64,000 bases of DNA from positions 186,001 through 250,000 of the forward strand of contig NZ_JAAMOX010000002.1 of the NCBI RefSeq assembly GCF_011758565.1, read 5' to 3'. Shown here piece by piece: positions 37,601-44,891 of this stretch (position 1 is its first letter; each line of letters starts with the position of its first letter). The notes beneath the pieces were generated by a model. The model saw only the letters and a list, made by a program, of their open reading frames with translations. It was not told the origin of the DNA and did not search any database. Both the position numbers and the translations under genes were made by a program. This stretch comes from Lysinibacter cavernae (lineage in GTDB: Bacteria; Actinomycetota; Actinomycetes; Actinomycetales; Microbacteriaceae).

Positions 37601-40600
37601 GATCCGTCTTCCGACTCGAACGCAACCGTTACACCCTCTACAGGGTTTTTGTCTGCATCAAGGATGGTGGCTGTCGCCGTGTGCTGTGCAACACCGTCGG
37701 CCTCAACCTGTCCGCTCGTGACCGAGAAGACAGACGTTCCAGCAGTACCTACGGAAGGATCACCCGCGATGAACGTTGCCGTTACCGGCGAGTTCTTCAA
37801 CGGCGTACCCGCAACAGTTGCGGTCACGTTGTAGGTGTCCGCCACAGCCGACGTAATGTCTGCTGTTACGGTTCCGTTGGCTCCGGTCGTCCCCCTTGCG
37901 GGGGTTGCCGTTGCGCCCGTGGCAGCTGCGAAGTCGACAACCACACCGGAAACTGGGTTTCCGTTTTCGTCACGGACGGTTGCCGTGGCGGTGTGGGGGT
38001 CGGTTCCGTTTGCGACACGGTCACCGGTGGTGATGGAGAGAGCGGATTCGCCTTCCTTACCAAGATCAGGCGTACCTGCGGCAAAGGTGACGGATGCGGG
38101 GCTTCCCTTGAGGTTAGACCCTGCAGCGTCTGCGGTTACCGCGTAGGTTCCCGCCTTCTTGCTGGTAACGGTGATTTCAGCGATTCCGTCTTCGTCGGTC
38201 GAGACCTTTGCAGCGGATACCTTTGCATCTGCATCGGTTCCAAAGCTCACCTCAACGCCCTCGACAGGGTTGCCGAACGCATCCTGAACGGTTGCGGTTG
38301 CCACGTGGGCATCCGTTCCGTTTGCGGTGCGCTCGCCATCCGTTACCTCAAACGTGGAGAGACCAAGGTCACTCACTGAGGGAGCGCCGGCAACAAACGT
38401 CACGTTTGCTGGGCTTCCCTTGATGGTTTTGCCCGAGAGCGTTGCAGATACGGCGTACGTTCCTGCTTCGGTCGAGGTGATCGAAGCAGTGGCGATACCG
38501 TTTTCTCCGGTCTGCACTGTTGCCTCGGCAATGTCGGCTCCGGCCGCTGCAGCAAAGACGACCACGGCGTTCGGGACAGGGTTGCCCTTCGCGTCGCGAA
38601 TAGTTGCTGTTGCAGTGTGGGTGTCGGCGCCGTCAGCGGTCTTGTCCTCTGTGGTTACCGAGAACTCTGACGTGCCATCCTTTTCAACTGACGGCACATC
38701 GGCGATGAACGCAGCCGTTGCCGGCGAGCCCTTCACCACGATGCCGTCAACCAGGGCAGTAATCGCGTAGTTGCCTACCTTTTCACTCGTAACGTCGACA
38801 GCTGCACGGCCGTTTTCGTCAGTCGTTGCCTCGGTCTTGGAGAGCGTCGCACCGTTTTCAGCACCGAACGTTACCTTAACGCCCTTGACGGGGTTATTGA
38901 ACTTGTCGGTGACGATCGCGGTTGCGGTGTGCTTGTCAGCACCATCTGCGATTCGTGTTCCAGGAGAAACAGCAAACGTAGAGGTTCCGGTTTCGCCAAC
39001 GTTTGACTCTCCGGCGGTAAAGACGATGTCCTTTGCCTTGCCAATCGTTTCGGCGCCCATCTTGGCTGAAACGGCATAGGTGCCGGCTTCAGTCGAGGTG
39101 AACGTTGCCGTAATGACACCCTTGGCATCTGAAACATACGGTCCAGCCGAAATAGAAACTGCGGCAGGAACGTCAAAGCCAACAGCCTGTTCGGCTACCG
39201 GGTTCTTGTTCGAGTCGCGTACCGTAACGGTTGCGGTGTATGCCTGCTCGCCATCAGCGGTTACGGGGCCCTCTGGGGTAACGGTCCAAGATGACTCCAC
39301 CGCGGTGGGGGCACCTGACTTGAACTCAACCTCAAGCGGGCTGTTGCGTACCGTGACTCCAGCGACATCAGCGGAGATGGCATAGAAGCCAGCCTTCGTT
39401 GATGTGATGTCTGACGTCGCGATTCCCTTGCTGTTGGTCACAGCAGATGCTGCGCCCAGCGATGCGCCGGAATCGGCACCGAAGTTGACGGTTACACCCT
39501 CAACTGGGTTTCCGTTAGCGTCAACCAGGGTCGCCGTAGCCGTGTGCTTTGCAGTTCCGTTCGCTTCGACGGCACCAGAGGTCACAGCAAAGCTGGACTT
39601 TCCGGTGTTGTCAATATCGGGCAATCCCGCTACGAACTTCACCGAAGCAGGTGATCCCTGAGGCGAAACGCCACCAACCGCTGCAGAAACAGAGTAGTCT
39701 CTCGCCGTGGCAGAGGTGATTCGACTCGTTGCGATACCGTTGACATCGGTCAGAGCTGCAGCTGGTGTTGCCGTCGCTCCGGCCTCGACCGCAAAGTTAA
39801 CCGAAATACCTTCGATGGGGTTTCCCTTGGCGTCACGAACAGTCGTGGTTGCCTCGTGGAAATCAGCACCGTTGGCTGTTCGCGTTCCATCGGTTACGCC
39901 GAAGGATGACTTTCCGTCCTTGCCGAGATCTGGCAGACCAGCGATGAACAGTACACTCGCGGGGCTTCCCTTAATCGCGGTACCCGAAATGGAACCAGAA
40001 ACCAGGTACGACTTGGCCGTCTGGGAAACGATGTTTACCGTAACCTTTCCGTCCTTGTCAGTCGCGCCGGAGGTCGCCGACAGGGTTGCCCCTGCCTCAA
40101 CCTCGAAATCAACAGTTGCGTTGATGACGGGGTTGTCGTTTGCATCGCGGATGATGGCCGTTGCGGTGTGCTTATCAATTCCGTCGGCCGTCTTGCCACC
40201 CTGGGTGACCTCAAACGTTGACGTTCCGTCTTCTTCAATAGAAGGCACATCGGCTACAAACTTGACGCTTGCGGGCGAGCCCTTGAGAGCAGTTGCGCCA
40301 AACTTGGCGCTCACCGCGTAGGTTCCGGCAACCGTTGTGGTTACCTTTGCCTCTGCGACTCCATCTTTATCGGTGGTGACCGCGGTAGCGTCTAGTTCAG
40401 CATTTCCGGCGCCGAACTCAACAACAACATCGGGGACTGGGTTACCCTTTTTGTCCCGAACGATTGCAGTTGCGGTGTGGAAGTCGCTGCCATCAGCAGT
40501 CTTGTTCCCGTCAGTGACAGAGAAGGTTGACTTACCGTTTTCATCAACCGATGGTTGACCAGCGATGAAGGTAACGCTTGCCGGGCTGTTCTTTACCTTC

Positions 40601-43600
40601 GTTCCTGCAACCTCAGCAGAAACGGCGTATGAGCCAGCTTTTTCACTCGTAACGAGTACAGAAGCAGTACCACCCGCAGTTGTGACGGCGGTCGTACTCG
40701 AGATCGAAGAACCAGCTTCGGTCGCGAACGTTACCGTTACGCCCTCAACAAGGTTTCCGTTGGCATCCCGAATGGTCGCCGTTGCCGTGTGAGCGTCCTC
40801 ACCGTCGGCAAGCTTCGCATCGGTAGTTACCTCGAAGTCGGACGTTCCGCTGTCACCAACAGATACGTCACCCGCAACGAACTTCACCGTTTGTGGGCTG
40901 TTCTTTACGGTCTTGCCACCAACCTGAGCCGATACCGAGTACTCGCCCGATTTGAGAGACTTGACCGTAACGGAAGCGATTCCGTCCTTGTTCGTCTCTG
41001 CCTGCGCGCTACTCAGCGTTGCGTCTGTGTCTACAGCGAAGTCAACGAGCACACCAGAAACTGGGTTGCCGTTCTTATCGCTGATAACAGCCTCTGCCTT
41101 GTGCGTCTCAACGCCGTCGGCCTTCTTGGTTCCGCCGGAAACGCTGAACTCAGACTTTCCGGTGTCGCCAAGCTCCGGCTCGTCTGATACGAACGTCACG
41201 TTTGCCGGTGAGTTCTTAACATCCTTGCCGTCAATCGTGGCCGCGATCGCGTAGGTGTTGGCAACCTTTGAGGTTACGTCAACCGATGCGATTCCGTCCG
41301 TATTGGTTTTGGCTGTTGCGGCCGAGAGCTTTGCGTCAGAAGGAGCAGCAAACGCAACCGTAACGTCCTTGACCGGGTTGCCGTTGGCATCCAGGATCGT
41401 GGCCGTTGCGACGTGCTTGTCTGACCCATCTGCGACACGCGTGTCACTCGTGACCGTCAGCGACGACTTTCCGTCCTTACCGGTCGTAGGCTCGCCAGCA
41501 ACAAACGTGATCGAGAGAACCTCACCAATCTGCTCTGCTCCAAGTGCAGCGCGCACGTCATAGGTACCGGCCTGTGTCGAGGTCAGCTTAACCGTCGCGA
41601 TTCCCTTGCTGTTGGTTACATACGGACCAGCAGAAAGGTCAACATTGTCGTGTGACGTGAGACCGATTTCGGTGTCCTTCACAACGTTGTTGTTCTTGTC
41701 GCGAAGCGTGATCTCAGCGATGAAGGCCGCTGAACCGTCAGCTGTCAGCTCGGTGTCGGGAGTAATCTTCCACGACGACTTTGCAGCAGCCGGCGCACCG
41801 GTCACAAAGGTGACGTCGAGCGGGCTATTCTTCACAGCGTCCGAACCGACGGTTGCCGAGATCGAGTAGGTGTCAGCAACAGTCGACGTGATGTCGACCT
41901 TCGCGATACCGTCCTTGTTGGTAACAGCGGTTGGTGCCGAAAGGGTTGCCCCGTCAGCAGCCGCAAAGCTCACCGTAACGTCCTTGACCGGGTTGCCGAA
42001 GGCATCCTTGATCGTGGCCGTTGCGCTGTGCTTCTTTTCTCCATCTGCCTCAACGGGGCCCGAAGTTACTTCAAACTCGGACTTGCCGTCTTTGGTGACT
42101 GACGGCGGTCCAGCGATGAACTTCACCGTGGCGTCCGACCCTGGCAGCGTCATGCTGTTCACGGTTGCGGCGACCTTAAAGTCACCAATGTCTTCGGACG
42201 AGATCGTCATCTTTGCGATGCCGTCTTCATCCGTCAACACTGGGTCTTCGTTGGCAACTGTTGCCTCAGAGGTGAATACAACGGGCACGTCAGCCTTAGG
42301 GTTACCCTTGGCATCCTTAACCGTCGCGACAACCTCGTGGCTGCCTACGCCCGCAATTTTTGCGTCCGTTGGCACGACCAGGCTGGAAGTGTCCTTTTCA
42401 ACTGGTCCGGCAATGAACGTTGCGGACTGCGGCGAACCGGTAACGGCGTCTCCACCGAGCGCTACGTGGACCGTCTTTGTTCCGGCCTTCGTTGACGTGA
42501 ACTTTGCCGTGTAGGTACCGGCCGTCGTCGTCTCGACGAACGTGCCGATGTCGGTACCCTCGTCTGGGTCGGCAGAAGCGGCAATTGCCAGGCCCTGACC
42601 AGAAACTGCGTTACCGTTCGGGTCTTTCAACGTGACAGTAATGTCGTGGTTGTCATCCCCATCTGCGAGGCGTGACCCCGTCGAAAGAGACATGCTGGAC
42701 TGTGCCGCATCAACTGGCGCTGGGTTGAACTTGACCGATGCGGTCGTAGGAATTTCATCCCCGTTCACCGTTGCCTTTACCGTGGCGTTTCCGGAAGCAA
42801 AAGACTTCAACGTTGTGGAGAAGGTGCCGTCATTGTTATCCACAATCGGACCGACATCTCCAAGGCTGGACGTAATCCCAACGTTATGGCTGTATTCGGC
42901 AATTGGCCCACCCACGGTGTCGTTAACCGTCACCAGGATGTTCGAAGCTTCTGCGCCGTCTGCCACAAGCTCGGTTGGCGTAGCCGTCACCAGAGACTTG
43001 GTGAGATCGATAACCGGGCTCACCTTAACCGTCACGCCTGGTCCACAGAGATCTGGCGAGTCCACGTCACACGGCGTCAGGTCGATGTTCGGCGAAGACG
43101 TACCCGTAATGGCGTTGTTGTAGGTCCCCTTCGCGGTCGCTTTCGCGGTGACCGTAATCGTTGCGGTGTCGCCAACGGCAAGTGCCCCCGCCCGCCACGT
43201 TCCCGTGGCTGGGTCATAGGCGCCGGATGCGGAGTCCTCAACGTAGGTCAGGCCCTCCGGCAGCAGGAATCCTGCTTGGCTACTTGGTGCAGCCGCTGGG
43301 CCGCTGTTGGAGAGACTCAACTCATAGGTGAGTGTGTCGCCGACATTTACTTCCGTCTTATCAACGGTGACCTCGGAGGTGAGGTCAGTAAATTTCAGGT
43401 CAGAACGGTACGAGGTGAAGTACGTGACCGTTTCGGAGCCGTTGGCGGGGATCGTCCTCTGCCATTTCATCGCAAGCGAGTTGTCCTGGTCGGTTGAACA
43501 GGCCCCACCAAGGCACGAGTTCGTCAGCGCTCCGTAGTTTTTCGCGGCGCTAAACACGTCGTTGGTCCTACCGGCCGCAACCGTAGAGCCAGGAGTCAGC

Positions 43601-44379
43601 GCGATCATGCTGATCGTGGCTCCTGCGTTTGCGCCTTCCGTTACGAGGCAGTGACCTTGGCCTGCCCCAACCTTTGAGGCTCCCGAGTCAGAGCCGCCCA
43701 AGTAGCAGTCAAGGAACGACCCGATATAGGCGGGGATAGGCGCATTGGTGGTGTTTGTGGCGGTAATGTCGTTGCGCACGTAGGCCGCACCGGCAACGTA
43801 GGAGACCTTCTGGGTGATTTTAATGTCACCCGCAGTAGCTGCAGTGTTGCCGTTACCCAACTGACCGGCATTACGAATAGTCTTTGCCGAGGTCGTGGTC
43901 AGCCAGGCGGGGTTCGCGGGGGTACCCCTACCACCGCTACTCATCGCTGATTCGTTTTGCTCACTAGGTGAGAACGGACCACCGGTTTGAGGAACAACAA
44001 AATCCAGCGTGTTCTTCGCGCCGCTCCATTCCTCCGTGTAGTTGGGGTTGTAGAAAGCGCGGCCAAGGCCAACCGCCATCAGCTGCTTCTTACCATTACG
44101 GTTGAGCGCAACCTCCTGCACCGTGTCGGGATTGTTGACCCGAATCATTCCAGCCCAGGTAGAGGTATATGGCTCATCAGCGGCCTGTGCCGAGGTTGCG
44201 TTCCCAACAAATGAGCTCGTGAGCAACAGCGTGGCTACTGCCGTGGCAACAACCTTTTTAAGTACGTTTGACGACGGTGATTCGTCGCTTGAGGGGGCGA
44301 AGCGCCTCGGGCGCCGTTCCCTGATCGTCGGGGATATGAGCTTATCGTGCAATGAAGCTTCCCCTCTATCTCTCTGCAT
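31672..44379 (-). CDS. Giant multidomain surface protein (adhesin-like) with invasin-type and Ig-like repeats
   Basis: About 4,235 residues. The ATG at 44379 has AGGA six bases upstream; TTG 44352 with GAGGGGA is a good alternative. A long signal peptide ends near residue 66 (AQA). Residues 66-450 form a head with several cysteines and a DUF11-like domain (VDKTEVNVGDTLTYELSLSN). About 20 invasin-type (Big_1-like) repeats of about 102 residues follow to residue 2508, then 19 bacterial Ig-like repeats of about 84 residues to about 4100. A last beta domain leads to LVVTG followed by GD, a hydrophobic stretch and RRRNEK, resembling a sortase or membrane anchor. The array is built for length: a stalk carrying the head away from the cell. 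A sigma/anti-sigma fusion gene with Ig-like domains is divergent from it. Binding target unknown. Confidence 0.92.
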   Translation of the reverse strand: MQRDRGEASLHDKLISPTIRERRPRRFAPSSDESPSSNVLKKVVATAVATLLLTSSFVGNATSAQAADEPYTSTWAGMIRVNNPDTVQEVALNRNGKKQLMAVGLGRAFYNPNYTEEWSGAKNTLDFVVPQTGGPFSPSEQNESAMSSGGRGTPANPAWLTTTSAKTIRNAGQLGNGNTAATAGDIKITQKVSYVAGAAYVRNDITATNTTNAPIPAYIGSFLDCYLGGSDSGASKVGAGQGHCLVTEGANAGATISMIALTPGSTVAAGRTNDVFSAAKNYGALTNSCLGGACSTDQDNSLAMKWQRTIPANGSETVTYFTSYRSDLKFTDLTSEVTVDKTEVNVGDTLTYELSLSNSGPAAAPSSQAGFLLPEGLTYVEDSASGAYDPATGTWRAGALAVGDTATITVTAKATAKGTYNNAITGTSSPNIDLTPCDVDSPDLCGPGVTVKVSPVIDLTKSLVTATPTELVADGAEASNILVTVNDTVGGPIAEYSHNVGITSSLGDVGPIVDNNDGTFSTTLKSFASGNATVKATVNGDEIPTTASVKFNPAPVDAAQSSMSLSTGSRLADGDDNHDITVTLKDPNGNAVSGQGLAIAASADPDEGTDIGTFVETTTAGTYTAKFTSTKAGTKTVHVALGGDAVTGSPQSATFIAGPVEKDTSSLVVPTDAKIAGVGSHEVVATVKDAKGNPKADVPVVFTSEATVANEDPVLTDEDGIAKMTISSEDIGDFKVAATVNSMTLPGSDATVKFIAGPPSVTKDGKSEFEVTSGPVEADGEKKHSATATIKDAFGNPVKDVTVSFAAADGATLSAPTAVTNKDGIAKVDITSTVADTYSISATVGSDAVKNSPLDVTFVTGAPAAAKSSWKITPDTELTADGSAAFIAEITLRDKNNNVVKDTEIGLTSHDNVDLSAGPYVTNSKGIATVKLTSTQAGTYDVRAALGAEQIGEVLSITFVAGEPTTGKDGKSSLTVTSDTRVADGSDKHVATATILDANGNPVKDVTVAFAAPSDAKLSAATAKTNTDGIASVDVTSKVANTYAIAATIDGKDVKNSPANVTFVSDEPELGDTGKSEFSVSGGTKKADGVETHKAEAVISDKNGNPVSGVLVDFAVDTDATLSSAQAETNKDGIASVTVKSLKSGEYSVSAQVGGKTVKNSPQTVKFVAGDVSVGDSGTSDFEVTTDAKLADGEDAHTATATIRDANGNLVEGVTVTFATEAGSSISSTTAVTTAGGTASVLVTSEKAGSYAVSAEVAGTKVKNSPASVTFIAGQPSVDENGKSTFSVTDGNKTADGSDFHTATAIVRDKKGNPVPDVVVEFGAGNAELDATAVTTDKDGVAEAKVTTTVAGTYAVSAKFGATALKGSPASVKFVADVPSIEEDGTSTFEVTQGGKTADGIDKHTATAIIRDANDNPVINATVDFEVEAGATLSATSGATDKDGKVTVNIVSQTAKSYLVSGSISGTAIKGSPASVLFIAGLPDLGKDGKSSFGVTDGTRTANGADFHEATTTVRDAKGNPIEGISVNFAVEAGATATPAAALTDVNGIATSRITSATARDYSVSAAVGGVSPQGSPASVKFVAGLPDIDNTGKSSFAVTSGAVEANGTAKHTATATLVDANGNPVEGVTVNFGADSGASLGAASAVTNSKGIATSDITSTKAGFYAISADVAGVTVRNSPLEVEFKSGAPTAVESSWTVTPEGPVTADGEQAYTATVTVRDSNKNPVAEQAVGFDVPAAVSISAGPYVSDAKGVITATFTSTEAGTYAVSAKMGAETIGKAKDIVFTAGESNVGETGTSTFAVSPGTRIADGADKHTATAIVTDKFNNPVKGVKVTFGAENGATLSKTEATTDENGRAAVDVTSEKVGNYAITALVDGIVVKGSPATAAFIADVPSVEKDGTSEFSVTTEDKTADGADTHTATATIRDAKGNPVPNAVVVFAAAAGADIAEATVQTGENGIATASITSTEAGTYAVSATLSGKTIKGSPANVTFVAGAPSVSDLGLSTFEVTDGERTANGTDAHVATATVQDAFGNPVEGVEVSFGTDADAKVSAAKVSTDEDGIAEITVTSKKAGTYAVTADAAGSNLKGSPASVTFAAGTPDLGKEGESALSITTGDRVANGTDPHTATATVRDENGNPVSGVVVDFAAATGATATPARGTTGANGTVTADITSAVADTYNVTATVAGTPLKNSPVTATFIAGDPSVGTAGTSVFSVTSGQVEADGVAQHTATATILDADKNPVEGVTVAFESEDGSNVSAATGTTNAQGIASVSVTSATAGFYLVSAQVDGIELKNSPQAVEFISGAPFAPESTWEITPSGTVTADGSDQFVATVTVRDKNENAVPNTAIGFTVPSDVIISEGPYVTDKDGVVTATFRSKKAGTYQVSSQIGAATIGDAKSITFVAGTANSSSAAITATPDFAEANGTHKATVTVTLFDEFGNPVLDGGDAVTINSTRGTVSKVDDNGDGTYTATVTSVTAGDAVFTFAVAGKESKNTATVEFIKTPTAPVVKPTNGTTVTGQAEANTSITVTNAKGETVGTGTSGATGEFTITITAPTKDGDDLFVVATDTHGFRSAVVSVKVDQVNPESPDVDDSNGSVVKGRPIAPLDSVTVVDSIGNPIPGNTTITDKGEFTFVPDVAFTETDNVFVVVTDPAGNKSKPVKIVVDTTNPGQPVIKDSNGETITGGPIDAGDKVTVINEKDKSEVPGTVTVDPEGNFVFVPTTPLTEDDKVQVVVTDPAGNTSEPVDVTIDTTPPAQPHVEESNGETITGGPIDAGDKVTVINEKDKSEVPGTVTVDPEGNFTFVPETPLTEGDKVQVVVTDPAGNTSEPVDVEIDTIAPVAPVVNPSNGTLVYGTAEPGSTVKVYNKTGDVIAEVKADSVDGSFSISFDPQLAGGTELTVTATDAVGNESPATPVKVDGSVVMAPYVAPSKGDVITGTGTPGFTITVSLPGVPDAKVTVELDGSWSVTPAADSLKHGDKVSVVQTNPAGTNSPATVIYIDQVPPVVPDIKDSNGKEIIGGPIDTDDKVTVIDEKGEEVPGTVVVDPDGNFTFVPETPLTEEDKVQVIITDPSGNGTDPIDVIVDTTPPVDPVVHDSNGKVVTGSNVEKDGKVTMVDGKGDPVEGTVVVDADGNFTFTPKTPLTEDDEVYIVVTDEAGNSSQQVLVPVDTTDPGQPVIKDSNGETITGGPIDAGDKVTVINEKDKSEVPGTVTVDPEGNFVFVPTTPLTEDDKVQVVVTDPAGNTSEPVDVTIDTTPPAQPHVEESNGETITGGPIDAGDKVTVINEKDKSEVPGTVTVDPEGNFTFVPETPLAEGDKVQVVVTDPAGNTSEPVDVTIDTTDPADPVVNDSNGKVVTGSNVEKDGKVTMVDGKGDPVEGTVVVDADGNFTFTPKTPLTEDDEVYIVVTDKAGNSSQQVLVPVDTTNPGQPVIKDSNGETITGGPIDAGDKVTVINEKDKSEVPGTVTVDPEGNFVFVPTTPLTEDDKVQVVVTDPAGNTSEPVDVTIDTTPPAQPHVEESNGETITGGPIDAGDKVTVINEKDKSEVPGTVTVDPEGNFTFVPETPLTEGDKVQVVVTDPAGNTSEPVDVEIDTIAPVAPVVNPSNGTLVYGTAEPGSTVKVYNKTGDVIAEVKADSVDGSFSISFDPQLAGGTELTVTATDAVGNESPATPVKVDGSVVMAPYVAPSKGDVITGTGTPGFTITVSLPGVPDAKVTVELDGSWSVTPAADSLKHGDKVSVVQTNPAGTNSPATVIYIDQVPPVVPDIKDSNGKEIIGGPIDTDDKVTVIDEKGEEVPGTVVVDPDGNFTFVPETPLTEEDKVQVIITDPSGNGTDPIDVIVDTTPPVDPVVHDSNGKVVTGSNVEKDGKVTMVDGKGDPVEGTVVVDADGNFTFTPKTPLTEDVKVYVVVSDEAGNTSEPVLVPVDTTAPTAPIVDPSNGLKVTGGTIASEDFLTVVDGAGAEVPGTITIDENGRFTFTPKTPLKETDKVFVVVTDSVGNSVQVAVKVDTSKPKPPVVDPTDGNEITGCAEAGTTITIRDQDGNVIGTGTTDDDCRFTISLDTPQKPGDKITVDVTDPSGNISDQLVIRVGLTRVVLKEAELAPGSDQVAYGYGFQPGEMVTATLHSEPIALGGQVADANGEVTFSFTLPKPFESGVHTVTLTSDFSGDTSATFEVLAPAEVQPPLVVTGGDMLFPAAGGMLLLLAGAWFIVMATRRRNEKAEGELTS
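32090..36855 (-). repeat. Nineteen tandem Ig-like repeat units in the surface protein gene
   Basis: Units of about 250 bp code for domains of the form DTTxPGQPVIKDSNGETITG followed by VTVDPEGNFxFVP and VVVTDPAGN. A segment of nine units (2,271 bp) is duplicated in tandem: 32675-34095 appears identical to 34946-36366. Units 9-11 of the array (34096-34850) are further copies of the same unit types, shifted by 762 bp. Confidence 0.92.
36856..43020 (-). repeat. About twenty invasin-type repeat units in the surface protein gene
   Basis: Units of about 306 bp code for domains of the form ADGxDxHTATATIRDAxGNP ... TDxDGIA ... AGTYAVSA ... KGSPASVxFVAG. They are much more diverged from one another than the Ig-like units. 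A distinct variant (beginning SSWxITP, containing GPYVT) occurs three times, as units 5, 13 and 19, each time after a unit ending in SGAP or TGAP. Confidence 0.9.
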
Positions 44380-44891
44380 GTCATTCCTAACTGTGGAAAC
44401 CGTGCACAGGTGAGTGCACTCCGGGTAGCGGCTATGCATGCCCCCATGATCAGCGCGCGCATTTCGTTGAGCGCGCGCACATAGCCCTACCACTCTTAGA
44501 GAGCGATAGTTTGCCGGACTCTTACACGATGGTGGCGGGAGTTTTTCGGTCACAAAACACGTCAGCAAAGACCGGCCGAAACGGCGTGATTTCCCCCACC
44601 GCGCAGAGACGGCTCTTGCCCAAATACCCCTATTTACGGCAATTAATTAAATACTATCGGACGCAATCCATAAGATACCTGTGAATTATCAACATATAGA
44701 TGCTTAGCTTTAACACGATACTTCAAGTGGTTTCTCAGGAACATTCATCAACAACCTGGTTGACTAGATTCCAGGGGTAACGCGGAATTGGGGTTCCGCA
44801 TTTTTCTTTTCGATCGTGTAAGAACGATCATTCTCTCGCCTCTCTACTCAGTGAAGGGATGCCTGTCGGCGCTCACAATAGCCGACGGTAA
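44380..44891. promoter_or_regulatory. Divergent control region between the giant surface protein and the sigma fusion gene
   Basis: A 512-bp region. ATCGTGTAAGA occurs once in each direction: on the plus strand at 44813-44823, about 70 bp before the sigma start, and on the minus strand at 44520-44530, about 140 bp before the surface protein start. The plus-strand copy lies within a small hairpin (GATCGT-GTAAGA-ACGATC). A hairpin CCTGG/CCAGG (44755-44775) and an intrinsic terminator (44782-44810) precede it. The A/T-rich part 44640-44700 may hold promoters. Confidence 0.45.
44782..44810 (+). terminator. Intrinsic terminator or attenuator upstream of the sigma fusion gene
   Basis: GCGGAA (44782-44787) and TTCCGC (44794-44799) form a short stem followed at once by ATTTTTCTTTT. 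It reads in the direction of the sigma gene 80 bp downstream, and no gene ends upstream, so it is either an attenuator or stops transcription coming from elsewhere. Confidence 0.65.

Noticed and set aside
32800-43000. Many plus-strand frames within the giant surface protein gene
   Set aside because: They recur at the same offsets as the protein repeats and are antisense shadows.
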